The notes: generated from the sequence alone by a model not told the origin. Positions 21,137 through 31,785 are shown, counted from the first letter of the stretch. The stretch: 64,000 nt of DNA from Episyrphus balteatus (GCF_945859705.1 NC_079134.1:62784437-62848436), one strand, 5' to 3'. Program-made: numbers and translations.

Positions 21137-22268
21137 CTTCTCTTACCCGATGAACGCCTTGAGAAGCCTGTTCTGCTGCTTCCATAGTCAGTGCAAACGC
21201 TAATGCTTCAGGAAGGGAACGTTTTCCAGCTGTTCGAATTGCTCGCTGAAGATTTATATCAGATACAGCACGTACAAAGGCTTCTGTCGCAAACTGATTG
21301 ATAATGTCGTCTCCTGCTGTCGGATATGCCAGATGAGCCAACCTTTCAATATCAGCTTGAAGTTGTTGCAGAGTTTCTCCTCTTTTCTGGACTCTTGTAT
21401 TGAGTTGGACGCGGAAGACTTCCTGCATATGGCCATCTCCAAAGCGTTTTTCAATGACCTGGACAAGAGCGTTAAAGTTACCATTCTTTTCTGGTGGTAA
21501 CGTTTGTAACAACTCAGCAGCAGGACCTCTAAGAGCAAGAGTCAGCGCTATACATTTGTCTTCGTCATCCCAGCCATTTGTTGTGGCAGCTGCCTCAAAC
21601 TGTTTCTTGTAGATCGACCAAGAACTTTGTCCATCAAAGGTTGGTGGATGCATTTCCTTCTTCTTTAAATACTCACCAGAACTTTCTCGCACCTTAATTT
21701 TTCGAACCTTCTCAAGTTCTTCGGTAAAACTTTGCATTTTCACTTCCATTCCTTTCAATTTATCATCGAATTTTATTTCTACTTTTTCGAGTTTTTCTTC
21801 AACTTTCTCGAACTTTTCTTGAGATTGTTTTTCAACACCTTTGATGGAAGCATCAAGAGCAATGAACTTGTTCTCGATAGCATCAAGCTTACCTTCGATG
21901 AGGTTTTTCTGTTCATCTAGAAGGTTCTTTTGCTCTGTGCGTTGTGTCTCAATTTTTTCGAGAACACTACTCTGTTGTTTTTCTAATTGTTCTCTCTGTT
22001 CCTTGCGTTGTGTCTCAATTTGTTCTTTCTGTTCTTCAAATTTTGCAAGGAGAACAGCCATCATGGATGACATATCGGAACTAGTACTTACTCGTTCTTC
22101 TATCATTTCAACCTCGAATTGAAATGTATCCAAATCTTCGTTTTTCTGGGTTAAATAATCCTGTAGACGAATAATGAGATCATTTTTCGATCCAGCAGTA
22201 GGAAGACTTCGCTTAGTCAATTCCGCCTTCAACTCAGTCAAACTTAACTGATTTAGTGTTTTACCCAT
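20991..22268 (-). CDS. gag: Gypsy Gag
   Basis: 425 residues starting at ATG 22266-22268. The first ~40 residues resemble a SAP-type DNA-binding motif (LSLTELKAELTKRSLP, then a leucine helix). Residues ~60-190 are a long coiled coil rich in E, Q and K with repeated EKIETQR units. A capsid-like helical region follows, and a single CCHC zinc knuckle (CWNCNKTGHLQRQC) lies near the C-terminus. A SAP motif at the N-terminus of gag is uncommon in the best-known gypsy elements. The stop is at 20991-20993. Confidence 0.92.
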   Translation of the reverse strand: MGKTLNQLSLTELKAELTKRSLPTAGSKNDLIIRLQDYLTQKNEDLDTFQFEVEMIEERVSTSSDMSSMMAVLLAKFEEQKEQIETQRKEQREQLEKQQSSVLEKIETQRTEQKNLLDEQKNLIEGKLDAIENKFIALDASIKGVEKQSQEKFEKVEEKLEKVEIKFDDKLKGMEVKMQSFTEELEKVRKIKVRESSGEYLKKKEMHPPTFDGQSSWSIYKKQFEAAATTNGWDDEDKCIALTLALRGPAAELLQTLPPEKNGNFNALVQVIEKRFGDGHMQEVFRVQLNTRVQKRGETLQQLQADIERLAHLAYPTAGDDIINQFATEAFVRAVSDINLQRAIRTAGKRSLPEALAFALTMEAAEQASQGVHRVREVAVEECSCQKLAFQRNQRDGAARCWNCNKTGHLQRQCRLPPRRPTLWK

Positions 22269-22397
22269 TTTAACTTTTCAAAACGCGAGCACTTTTACTT
22301 ATTTCAAAATGTTTTACACTATGTTTATTGTTAAAACACACGCGCACTTTTTATTTTATTCGCGAAATTATCTGATTCGCACAAATAAATAAGTTGT

Positions 22398-22418
22398 ATT
22401 CCACTTTTCTGACACCAA
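22398..22418 (-). promoter_or_regulatory. Primer-binding site candidate
   Basis: On the minus strand, one base after the 5' LTR, the sequence reads TGGTGTCAGAAAAGTGGAA. TGG pairs with the CCA end of a tRNA, as expected for a gypsy primer site. Which tRNA cannot be decided by eye. Confidence 0.7.
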
Positions 22419-22960
22419 TGTAAAGTTTTATTCCGGGTTCACAATAAAACTTATTTAATTTCCACTTATATTTCCGTTCAAATAAGAACACACTGTATTT
22501 CAACTCAATTTACTTTTATTATTCGCTCAAACAAACACACTTTTAAATCACTTTATTTACTACTAACAATTCGCAACACTTTATTTCACTTTGTACTGTA
22601 CTCTTTCACTTTCAAGATTAAACTGTATCCGGTCGGTGTCTACGCTGCCTTTTATACCGGAATCTCGAGACTCGAGAACGTCCTCGAAGGCTCTCGTCCC
22701 TGTCTCTCGAAACTTCCTTTCCAGGAAGGGCACTTCATACTTCCAGTCTAGTGGGATATTTTGAGATGTGTTCAGTGTGGGATATTTTTAGATGTGTTCA
22801 GTGAGATATTTTTAGATGTGTTCAGTGGGATATAGTTTAGATGTGTTCAGTGAGAGATTTTTCTTAATTACTAAAGGTCCGTTCACATTTCTACCTTTGC
22901 AGTAGTAGGTAGTGTGTTCAGACTTTTATCTTAAAAGTAGTTCAGTAATTCATCGTTACA
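22419..22960 (-). repeat. Gypsy 5' LTR
   Basis: A 542-bp LTR in the same orientation as, and nearly identical to, 16768-17309. It is the promoter-bearing copy for the minus-strand genes. Confidence 0.95.
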
Positions 22961-22964
22961 ATAT

Positions 22965-23149
22965 GAACGCAAAGTCGAAGGAGAAATCATGGTGAAAAAA
23001 CCAATACATATAAAATCGGCTCCGCGGTGATTCTAATTTCCATACTAATTTGAGCCGCCTTCGGACTAGTTTCTGCCTCGAAGTCGGACTCAGCTCCGCC
23101 TGAGGCGGAGCGGACTCGGACCGAGGTCGGAACTGATTGCTTGAAGGGA
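22965..23149. other. Flank between gypsy and Penelope, GC-rich stretch
   Basis: No gene. At 23075-23125 there is a G/C-rich segment with a GCCTGAGGC palindrome and repeated CTCGGAC/GTCCGA words, unlike the AT-rich surroundings. Confidence 0.45.
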
Positions 23150-23184
23150 CGGCTTGTGGGTGGTTGTTGTTTCTTCTTTTTTCT

Positions 23185-24868
23185 TCATTCTCTTCTACGT
23201 AAATTGTACCGGTGTATTGACTGTGGTGGCAATTTCATTTGAGATGCTGATTGTTGTTGTAATTGATCTGTTATTCTTTGTTGTGCTGTTAATTGTTGTT
23301 GTGCGTTTATGTAAGCTTGAGAGCAGACAAAACTTACAGCATCAGCTTGTTCTATTGTTTGATTTTTGTTTTGTTTCAATTTATGTAGCAGCGGATCCCA
23401 CGCACCAGAAAGATTGAAACTTTGGTCGCGGTTGAAATTTGTGTGCAATTTTATTTCAATCGCTTCTCGTACTAATCTTGGCACATAGAACCTCTCCGTG
23501 GCAATTGATTTAGCTTTATCAAACCTGATAAAATGATCATTATTGTAGGCTAAATGCTCACATATTGCCGATTTTGTGACCTGCTTGTTTTGTATGGCCT
23601 TAATGTGTTCATTCAATCGGGTTTTTATGCTTCGTTTTGTTTCTCCAATGTAGAAAGAACCACAACTACAGGGCACAGAATATACTCCTGGATTCTGTAG
23701 GAGAATTTTATCTTTTGGCGACCGCAGAATTTGCCGAATTTTAGCTGGTGGCTTAAAGATGGATTTTATGCTATGTTTTGATAAAATTCTTCCAATCCCT
23801 TCTGAAACACCTTTTCTATAAGGTAGGAACGCTCTTTTTTCGTTGCCTTCAACTACATTATTTGAATCTTGTGGTTTAGGTTTCCAAGAACGTTGTTTTT
23901 TGTTGTAACCATTATGTGACAAAACCATATCAACATGTTTTAGTTCTTCATTTAGATGATCTTTGTCACAAATCGCATTCGCTCTATTTATTAGAGAAGA
24001 AACCACGGAGGTTAAGTTTGAAGGGTGATGATGGGAAGTGGCATGTAAGTATCTGTCTGTGTGTGTACTTTTTCTGTAGACCGTGTGACCTATTGTACCA
24101 TTTGGATTTTTTATCAACTTTACATCTAAAAATGGTAAGGAATTCTCTTTTTCCATTTCCATCGTAAATTGGATTTTTTGGTGTACCGAATTTAGATGAT
24201 TTAAAAACGTTTCCACTTCATTGCTTTTTAGTATGCAAAATGTATCATCAACATATCTCTTCCAAATAGTTGGTTTCACTGGAGATGTGTTTATGGCCTT
24301 TTCTTCGAAATGTTGCATCCAAATATCCGCGATAACTAGAGCAACTGGTGAGCCCATGGCTACTCCATCAATTTGTAGATAAAACTTTCGATTGAACAAA
24401 AAATATCCGGAAGTAAGACACAAATCAAGTAATTCCAATAATTTGGAGTCGTCTTCAAAAGTAGACAATTTCGTTTTTATAACTTGTAAACATTCTTTTA
24501 TTGGTACATTGGTGAATAAAGATGTTACATCGAAACTAACCATTACTTCATCAACATTTAAAACTGTATCCTTTATCATAGAGATAAAATGTTGAGAATT
24601 TTTAACGGAAGAGTCACAATTATTTACTAGAGGCTTAAGTCGAATTACTAATTCTTTGGCTAAGGGATAAGTCGGAGAATCTATTTGACCGACAATTGGT
24701 CTTAGTGGAATATTTTCTTTATGTACCTTCGGAAGGCCATATAATTTTGGTGGTTGAGGACAAGATGGTATTATATTTATTTTATTAATAGCCGATTTGT
24801 ATTCCGTTGTTTTTTGTCTGACTTTTCTTAGAACTCTCGCCGTAGGATCATAATTAACCTCTTGATAT
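23185..24868 (-). pseudogene. Penelope-like RT with GIY-YIG nuclease, left copy
   Basis: An open frame of about 560 residues, 5'-disrupted by the MITE at 24869. Reverse transcriptase motifs: PKLYGLPKVHK, RPIVGQIDSPTY, VSFDVTSLFTNVP, GVAMGSPVA and YVDD. It is followed by a GIY-YIG endonuclease with GVYSVPCSCGSFYIGETKRS and a downstream CEHLAYN segment. RT followed by GIY-YIG is the hallmark of Penelope-like elements. Apart from the MITE and the upstream frameshift, this copy has no internal stop. It is 97-99% similar by eye to the right copy. Confidence 0.92.
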
Positions 24869-25244
24869 CGCACCCTCAGTGCAAAAGAGCGAGAACTCAA
24901 AAAAGTTCATTTCGAGAAAACGCTTATGCAAAATACATACTGACTCTAAACTTTCCCCTATAACTTTCCATGGGTCAGCAATTTCCATAATGTCAAAGCT
25001 CTATTACAAGAACCATTATGTTTATTTTGTAGTTTTAATAAATTTATTTTTTAAAATTGTTTAAATTAGGAAAGAGTTTGACTTTTAATAATAATTGGAT
25101 AAAAACAGTCATAATTTTTCGAATTTTTCGTTTACGTTAACAACAAGCCCTTCAAAAGAAAGGTAATTTAAAAAGCAACATTTCTTCATCATTATCTCAA
25201 AAATGTCATTTTTTGAATTATCGCTCTTTTGCACTGAAGGTGCG
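24869..25244. mobile_element. MITE inserted in left Penelope copy, ATAT duplication
   Basis: Ends CGCACCCTCAGTGCAAAAG and its near-complement bound 376 bp. The right Penelope copy shows the empty site (TTGATATGTAG), and ATAT is duplicated on both sides (24865-24868 and 25245-25248). No coding capacity. Confidence 0.9.
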
Positions 25245-25545
25245 ATATGTAGAAACATCTTCAAGTAGGTTTTGTATTTTAGAATTATAATCTTTGACAT
25301 CAAGAACGACCGTACAGTTACCTTTATCTGCCGGCAGAACAATCAACTCTTCATCTAAACTCAACTTTTTTTTAACGAATTTCTTTCTTTTAACGTGATG
25401 TTAGGTTTTATTTGCTTAGCTTTTCTAATAAGAACTGAAACATCCTGTCTAATAGTTTCGGAAGTTATTCTATCAATTTTATTTCTACGTATACACTCTT
25501 CAACACTTCCTATTATTGTTTCAGTTGGAATATTTATGGGAGTAG

Positions 25546-27590
25546 GATGTTTCAGTTCTTATTAGAAAAGCTAAGCAAATAAAACCTAACATCACGTTAA
25601 AAGAAAGAAATTCTTTAAAAAAGTTGAGTTTAGATGAAGAGTTGATTGTTCTTCCGGCAGATAAAGGTAACTGTACGGTCGTTCTTGATGTCAAAGATTA
25701 TAATTCTAAAATACAAAACCTACTTGAAGATATTTCTACATATCAAGAGGTTAATTATGATCCTACGGCGAGAGTTCTAAGAAAAGTCAGACAAAAAACA
25801 ACGGAATACAAATCGGCTATTAATAAAATAAATATAATACCATCTTGTCCTCAACCACCAAAATTATATGGCCTTCCGAAGGTACATAAAGAAAATATTC
25901 CACTAAGACCAATTGTCAGTCAAATAGATTCTCCGACTTATCCTTTAGCCAAAGAATTAGCAATTCGACTTAAGCCTCTAGTAAATAATTGTGACTCTTC
26001 CGTTAAAAATTCTCAACATTTTATCTCTATGATAAAGGATACAGTTTTAAATGTTGATGAAGTAATGGTTAGTTTCGATGTAACATCTTTATTCACCAAT
26101 GTACCAATAAAAGAATGTTTACAAGTTATAAAAACGAAATTGTCTACTTCTGAAGACGACTCCAAATTATTGGAGTTACTTGATTTGTGTCATCCGGATA
26201 TTTTTTGTTCAATCGGAAGTTTTTTATCTACAAATTGATGGAGTAGCCATGGGCTCACCAGTTGCTCCAGTTATCGCGGATATTTGGATGCAACATTTCG
26301 AAGAAAAGGCCATAAACACATCTCCAGTGAAACCAACTATTTGAAAGAGATATGTTGATGATACATTTTGCATACTAAAAAGCAATGAAGTGGAAACGTT
26401 TTTAAATCATCTAAATTCGGTACACCAAAAAATCCAATTTACGATGGAAATGGAAAAAGAGAATTCCTTACCATTTTTAGATGTAAAGTTGATAAAAAAT
26501 CCAAATGGTACAATAGGTCACACGGTCTACAGAAAAAGTACACACACAGACAGAAACTTACATGCCACTTCCCATCATCACCCTTCAAACTTAACCTCCG
26601 TGGTTTCTTCTCTAATAAATAGAGCGAATGCGATTTGTGACAAAGATCATCTAAATGAAGAACTAAAACATGTTGATATGGTTTTGTCACATAATGGTTA
26701 CAACAAAAAACAACGTTCTTGGAAACCTAAGCCACAAGATTCAAATAATGTAGTTGAAGGCAACGAAAAAAGAGCGTTCCTACCTTATAGAAAAGTCGTT
26801 TCAGAAGGTATTGGGAGAATTTTATCAAAACATGGCATAAAATCCATCTTTAAGCCACCAGCTAAAATTCGGCAAATTCTGCGGTCGCCAAAAGATAAAA
26901 TTCTTCTACAGAATCCAGGAGTATATTCTGTGCCCTGTAGTTGTGGTTCTGTCTACATTGGAGAAACAAAACGAAGCATAAAAACCCGATTGAATGAACA
27001 CATTAAGGCCATACAAAACAAGCAGGTCACAAAATCGGCAATATGTGAGCATTTAGCCTACAATAATGATCATTTTATCAGGTTTGATAAAGCTAAATCA
27101 ATTGCCACGGAGAGGTTCTATGTGCCAAGATTAGTACGAGAAGCGATTGAAATAAAATTGCACACAAATTTCAACCGCGACCAAAGTTTCAATCTTTCTG
27201 GTGCGTGGGATCCGCTGCTACATAAATTGAAACAAAACAAAAATCAAACAATAGAACAAGCTGATGCTGTAAGTTTTGTCTGCTCTCAAGCTTACATAAA
27301 CGCACAACAACAATTAACAGCACAACAAACAATAACAGATCAATTACAACAACAATCAGCATCTCAAATGCAATTGCCACCACAGTCAACACACCGGTAC
27401 AATTTACGTAGAAGAGAATGAAGAAAAAAGAAGAAACAACAACCACCCACAAGCCATCAGTCTACCCGTGACCACGACAAGTGAAATCTTGTCGAAACGT
27501 CGGGAATAACTATTCAATTAATTTGAATTACAAAAATCGCGGTAAGTCCGTTAAGTTAATAAAATATAAAACAAATTTCTAACGGTTCTA
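25546..27590 (+). mobile_element. Penelope-like element, right copy
   Basis: The plus-strand partner of the left copy. It retains the 3' region after the frame, with GTCTACCCGTGACCACGAC and a 7-bp stem followed by AAACGTCGG at about 27465-27510. The end near 27590 is approximate. Confidence 0.85.
25552..27421 (+). pseudogene. Penelope-like RT with GIY-YIG nuclease, right copy, broken
   Basis: Same protein as the left copy, read on the plus strand. It has VLPADKGNCTVV in frame and an uninterrupted region at the MITE site. It is broken by a small deletion/frameshift at about 26185-26225 (the GYFLFNRKF region is altered) and by a TGA at 26342 in place of the tryptophan in PTIWKRYVDD. From 26345 it reads YVDD, then GIY-YIG (GVYSVPCSCGSVYIGETKRS), to the stop at 27421. 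Confidence 0.9.
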
Positions 27591-27698
27591 TATTTTTTTT
27601 TTAAACTGTTTAAATCATTCCGATATCTTTTGTATTGCCCGAGATTTCTTAAGTTTAAGTTATTTAGTCAAAAACAAACTTAACATTATTTAAAGTTT

Positions 27699-28070
27699 AA
27701 GGGCGAAATTCACAGTTGTTACTCAAGTTAAGATTTTTCTCAACTTGAGCATTGACTTGAGAAAATATTTTTCTCAATCAAACTCACAATGAAATTTGAC
27801 TGATTTGATTAAACTGTCATCTAAAATAAATATTTTTTTAATTATTCGCTGTCATTTTTTTCCTTTAATGTTATATCGTTAAATAGCGTCAAAAACAAAA
27901 TCAAATCGATACCGAATTATTAAAAAAAAACATTTTTTGATGAGAGTTTACGTAAATTAGTCAAATTTCTTTGTGAATTGTGAGTTTGATTGAGAAAAAT
28001 ATTTTCTCATGTCAATGTTCAAGTTGAAAAAAATCTTGACTTGAGCAACGACTATGAATTCCGCTCTAAG
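27699..28070. mobile_element. MITE with ~90-bp inverted repeats
   Basis: The left arm (27699-27790), with TTACTCAAGTTAAGATTTTT, is matched in reverse complement by 27975-28070. The outer ends are GGGCGAAATTCA and TGAATTCCGCTC. No coding frame inside. Confidence 0.75.
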
Positions 28071-28326
28071 TCACTGATCAAGAAGATTTTTGCCACAATA
28101 ACCAAAATATACTTTTCTGAAGGTTTTTGGTGTGCTGAGGTTGAATCCGAAATATTTACTGAAAAAGTTCATCCAAAAAAGTAGTTACTATGACTGATAG
28201 TAAATACTTAATTTTCAGCATTTACTTGATTTTTATGCATATCAAAAATAGTATATACTTGAAAACTCTCTAGTAAAAGCATTTACTTTTTTTATGCATA
28301 TCACCCATTGTTTCACACAAACAATT

Positions 28327-28447
28327 AAGTCAAATTAACGAAAAAACAAATTAGACATTAATTATAAACGACTTACACGTGAAAGCATTTCGAACGCTTC
28401 GGTGGCGCTCATCATCAGCATCATTTGTTTTTTCGTTAATTTGACTT
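28327..28447. mobile_element. Small hairpin element, 121 bp
   Basis: Inverted ends AAGTCAAATTAACGAAAAAA and its complement, 25 bp each, around a 70-bp centre. It sits inside the palindrome's centre, next to the 427-bp element. Confidence 0.7.
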
Positions 28448-28448
28448 A

Positions 28449-28875
28449 GGGTCAATGTGGGTAAATGTAAACAATTTCATGTCTTTTTTTTCTTTCGACT
28501 TTAGATTTTTATATGTTTTCACGGAACAACTTGAATGGTATCTTCAAATGCAAATATGAAATGATGGCAATTCTTCTTTATAAATATTAACAAATATTTC
28601 CCAAATTGTTTAAATTACTGTCAAATATGGCATGTTTACAAATACCCCACCATGTTTGTGTTTTTTTTACAAATTCGGGGTAAATGTAAACGGTGGTTTA
28701 AAATTTAGAAATTCCTCTTTATCATATGAATTACAACTTAAAAAACGTTCAAGAATGTACTTGACAAAAACTTTTTCAAATTCCAATAAAAGTTTTTGCA
28801 TCAAAGGGATATAACTGAAGCTTGTTATGAGCCATGTTTTCATTTACCCCTGTTTACATTTACCCACATTGACCC
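28449..28875. mobile_element. MITE, 427 bp, ends GGGTCAATGTGGGTAAATG
   Basis: The 24-bp terminal inverted repeats are exact, and TA flanks both sides (28447-28448 and 28876-28877), fitting Tc1/mariner-type insertion. The ends also carry GTAAACA on each side. No transposase. Confidence 0.85.
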
Positions 28876-29245
28876 TAAATGTTTGTGTGAAACAATGGGT
28901 GATATGCATACAAAATAGTAAATACTTTTACTAGAGACTTTCCAAGTATATACTATTTTTGATATGCATAAAAATCAAGTAAAAGCTGAAAATTAAGTAT
29001 TTACTATCAGTCATAATAACTACTTTCTTGGATGAACTTTTTCAGTAAATACTTTATTCCGTATGCATAAAAACTAGTAAGTACTTTTTTTCTTTAGGAA
29101 TTACTAGATATTTTCAAAGTTACAAAATACCAACTTGTAAAATTGATAGATGATAGTATATACTTTTTTCTTATAAAACCGCTATTATGAAGCCATGAAA
29201 CTTATGAATAGAAGTCTTGAGTCATAATTAAGACACTATCGGTTC

Positions 29246-29430
29246 ATGGTATTTCTTAAAAATGAAAGGTTGTTAATATTTGTCGAAATGGCAGAATTGT
29301 TATTTATCAAATACCAAAAAGTTTATAAAGATCGTTTATCGGACTCAGAGTTAAATTTTAAGAAACTTTATCAATATGAAAGGGAAAATCCGTATTGGTT
29401 GAGTACACAATTTTTTGGTAAGTCAGGGGT
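29246..29430 (+). CDS. Possible coding exon, unknown protein
   Basis: An open frame with ATG at 29288 encodes a polar segment (KYQKVYKDRLSDSELNFKKL, then YERENPYWLSTQFF) and ends exactly at a consensus donor, TTTTTG|GTAAGT, near 29420. Composition is protein-like rather than random AT translation. The frame is cut by the MITE that follows. I do not recognise a family. It could be an exon of a transposase carried by the TATGCATA element, or chance. Confidence 0.25.
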
Positions 29431-29855
29431 CGAATTACGGCATACGTTCGTTAACGAATGGTTGCTATGTGTCCCTATCATTTTCTAATAACACTGTGAT
29501 AGTTCGATTTTGCAACAGAGCGGAGACACATCGAGGTTGGAATAGTGTTTAACATATAGCTATATACAGGAATAGCTTTTCTCTAAACTAAAAACTGCGA
29601 AACGAAACGAAATTATCAGTATTTTAATAGTCCCGACCTAAGATTTTATTTATCTCGAAAACCTGAGCCAAATTTTTAAAACGGTTGCCACCACTGAATT
29701 CAGCACACTCGAATTAACTAGAATCGATGTGTCTTCGCTCTGTTGCAAAAAAAAGTTCTAAAAACTATCACAGTGTAATTAAATAGAGACATAAATAGTC
29801 AAAACGTTAACGTATGATCGTAATCGTGTGCCGTAATTCGACCCTAGTATTGTAA
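29427..29855. mobile_element. MITE, ~429 bp, ends GGGTCGAATTACGGCA
   Basis: The left arm GGGTCGAATTACGGCATACG with GTTAACG inside it is mirrored at 29810-29855. A second internal pair contains TGTGTCT and CTCTGTTGCAAAA. A 36-bp piece of the same end is present at 62431-62466. Confidence 0.75.
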
Positions 29856-30288
29856 ATGAATAGTATTTTTTACAATACATTTTTTTTTTAAGTACGTTTC
29901 AAAACTGTTGAGATCATTTCAACTCTGAATCATATTTGAATTGCCAATAGTATATTAACTTTATTAGCCATAAATAATATATTTTAAGGAATTCGCAATT
30001 TAAAAAAAATGCAAAACGTGGTCGCACGTACTTGCTCTTATATCAAAAGTTGCTTGAAATATTAAAGCTTTTTAAAAAACTCATAAAAGATAATTTTTTA
30101 AAATTAAAAAAAAAAAAACTTAAAAATAATATAAAATTTGGTTTAAAGTTTAAAAACGTTTTTTTTTTTTAAGTATTACAGAGAATTAAAAAAAAAAATT
30201 GGAAATCTAGAGCCGCTTTTTTTAAAAGAAGTTTTTTCATATAAAAATTGTTCACAAATTTTTTCAACAAAATGGTACTCATACCATT
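29856..30288. other. No feature seen
   Basis: Very AT-rich with several poly(A) and poly(T) runs. No coding frame or repeat recognised. Confidence 0.4.
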
Positions 30289-31216
30289 AAGGGCCAATTG
30301 TTCAATAGTCAGTTAAACAGTCAGTTAGTACTTATTCGACAAGTCGTCGCCCTAGTATTGGAGTGCCGTATACGCCAAATTGCATTTTTTGAACTAGGTA
30401 TGGCGTCGTATGTTTTCGAAGTTGCTCTTTTCAAATCTGCTATCCGTTTTTTTCTATCTTTTTTCGTTGCCGAGATATTCACTATTGTTTTCATAAAAAC
30501 AAGAAATTTTGGCATTTACGTCAAATTTTTCATGCAATGCAAGAAAATTTTGAGAATTGTTTTGACGTACGTTATGCTTTTTTTTTGACGTACGTGTATA
30601 TAATATAAAAGAAACTTCTGATTTTCATGGCGTATACGGCAAACTCATTTTGGACAAAAATTTAAATATTTTGAAAACTAAACGAATTTCAGATGTCCAA
30701 TAACATGTATATAAAAGACACATTTTAATTATGTATCATACTAAAATATCAAAAAATACCAGTGGTTAGTTCTTTCGCAATTATCTTCCGAACATTTAAA
30801 TGCGATTTCCCAAAAATGTAAAAATGGCGTATACGGCACTTCAATACTAGGGCGACGAAGTAGCAAACAAATCAATTTTTCAACAGTCAAATAAAGCTTA
30901 TTCCTAGTAATATGACTATTTGCTTCTTTTAGAGACGAATAAAAATTATTCTAAGGAATAATCTCAACAAAAATAATGTGTCAATTGTCATAGCTGTTTT
31001 GAAAGAAATTTTGATTAAACAAAAACAATTATGAATAAAAATGACGTTTAATTTTGAAAATTTTTGAATTTGACATTTCTTTTTTGTTATTCTGTAGAAT
31101 AGTTAACTGGGTGATTGAAAAATTCAATGTTGTTATCTGATTCTTTATGAGCCCAATAAATTTATTCGTCGGACAGTTAACTGATTGTTTATTAGAGGAT
31201 TTAAAAATCGGCTCTA
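30289..31216. mobile_element. MITE carrying a nested MITE; second copy at 40428
   Basis: Ends AAGGGCCAATTGTTCAATAG and, at the other side, ATTTTTAAATCGGCTCT form imperfect inverted repeats with internal CAGTCAGTTA. The body matches 40428-40858 in reverse orientation, which lacks the nested insert. Without the insert it would be about 411 bp. Confidence 0.75.
30345..30857. mobile_element. Nested MITE, 513 bp, AAGT target duplication
   Basis: Near-exact ~30-bp ends, beginning CGTCGCCCTAGTATTG, bound the element. The tetramer AAGT occurs immediately outside each end (30341-30344 and 30858-30861). It interrupts the 30289-31216 element, so it is the younger of the two. Open frames on both strands inside it have no family match. 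Confidence 0.8.
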
Positions 31217-31785
31217 AAAGAAAAGCATTAAAAAGTATAAATAAAGACAAAATTTGAATAAAATTCATGGAGTCGTTTTCAAAATAGATTTTTCTAACAA
31301 AATTTCGAATTTTTTTAGGGTCCAAATTTTCTACATTACCTACATTTTTTTTACAAAACCGTAAGAGCCATCATGTCTGATTGTTCATGAATTCGATTTT
31401 TTATGCTGCTGTTAAGTTTACTTTTGACTCACAAAATAGTACGACCAGATGTTCACAAACTCAAATTGTAGAAACAGTAAAAATTTGTATTGGATTATAC
31501 GGTTAAACTTTCAGAAAAATTTATTTGTAGGGCCAAAGTCAAAAAACTCTTTTTTAGCAAGTAAAATACCCTGGAAATTTAAATGCTACTGACGAATGAT
31601 TTTAATTTTTCCAAATGTTCGGGCATAGGTAAGAATTTCGTTGTCGAAGCTGAAAACAAATTTTTCGTTAACAAATTCGTTGTGCTTGTTTTGTAAGAAA
31701 ACTTTCGTTTCGCTACAGCAGCATATCTACTAGGCTTAAATACGAAATGAATGCCAATCATCTAAAAAAAAAGTATTTACTATCA
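31217..31785. other. No confirmed gene
   Basis: AT-rich. A 60-codon minus-strand frame at 31579-31761, with AVAKRKFSYKTSTTN and PMPEHLEKLKSF, has protein-like composition but no recognised family and no flanking partner. Confidence 0.35.

Larger units (their letters stand above)
16768..22960 (-). mobile_element. Ty3/gypsy LTR retrotransposon, nearly intact
   Basis: A 6.2-kb element on the minus strand with two 542-bp LTRs, a gag frame, an overlapping pol frame, a primer-binding site and a polypurine tract. It is flanked by ATAT on both sides (16764-16767 and 22961-22964), the expected 4-bp target duplication. The LTRs differ at about three positions by eye, so insertion is recent. There is no env-like frame. 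Confidence 0.95.
23150..25545 (-). mobile_element. Penelope-like element, left copy
   Basis: A minus-strand Penelope-like copy whose coding region is broken by a 376-bp MITE (24869-25244). The 5' part (25245-25545) encodes ETIIGSVEECIRRNK and VLPADKGNCTVV; a longer A-run near 25365 shifts its frame relative to the right copy. Its 5' end meets the 5' end of the right copy at about 25545, making a head-to-head pair. Confidence 0.88.
28151..29056. repeat. Palindrome with TATGCATA and AGTAAATAC motifs
   Basis: Arms 28151-28323 and 28880-29056 are reverse complements over about 173 bp. Both carry repeated TATGCATA and AGTAAATAC(TT) words. Two smaller elements (28327-28447 and 28449-28875) sit in its centre. 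Related words recur at 29060-29160 and at 31786-31975, whose end (TATGCATATCACCCAAT) mirrors the start at about 28893. A 3.1-kb element 28893-31975 with GGTGATATGCATA ends is possible. Confidence 0.65.

Noticed and set aside
30298..30588. 96-codon plus-strand frame as a membrane protein
   Set aside because: It lies across the nested MITE and its host MITE boundary, is rich in Phe from T runs, and has no conserved motif.
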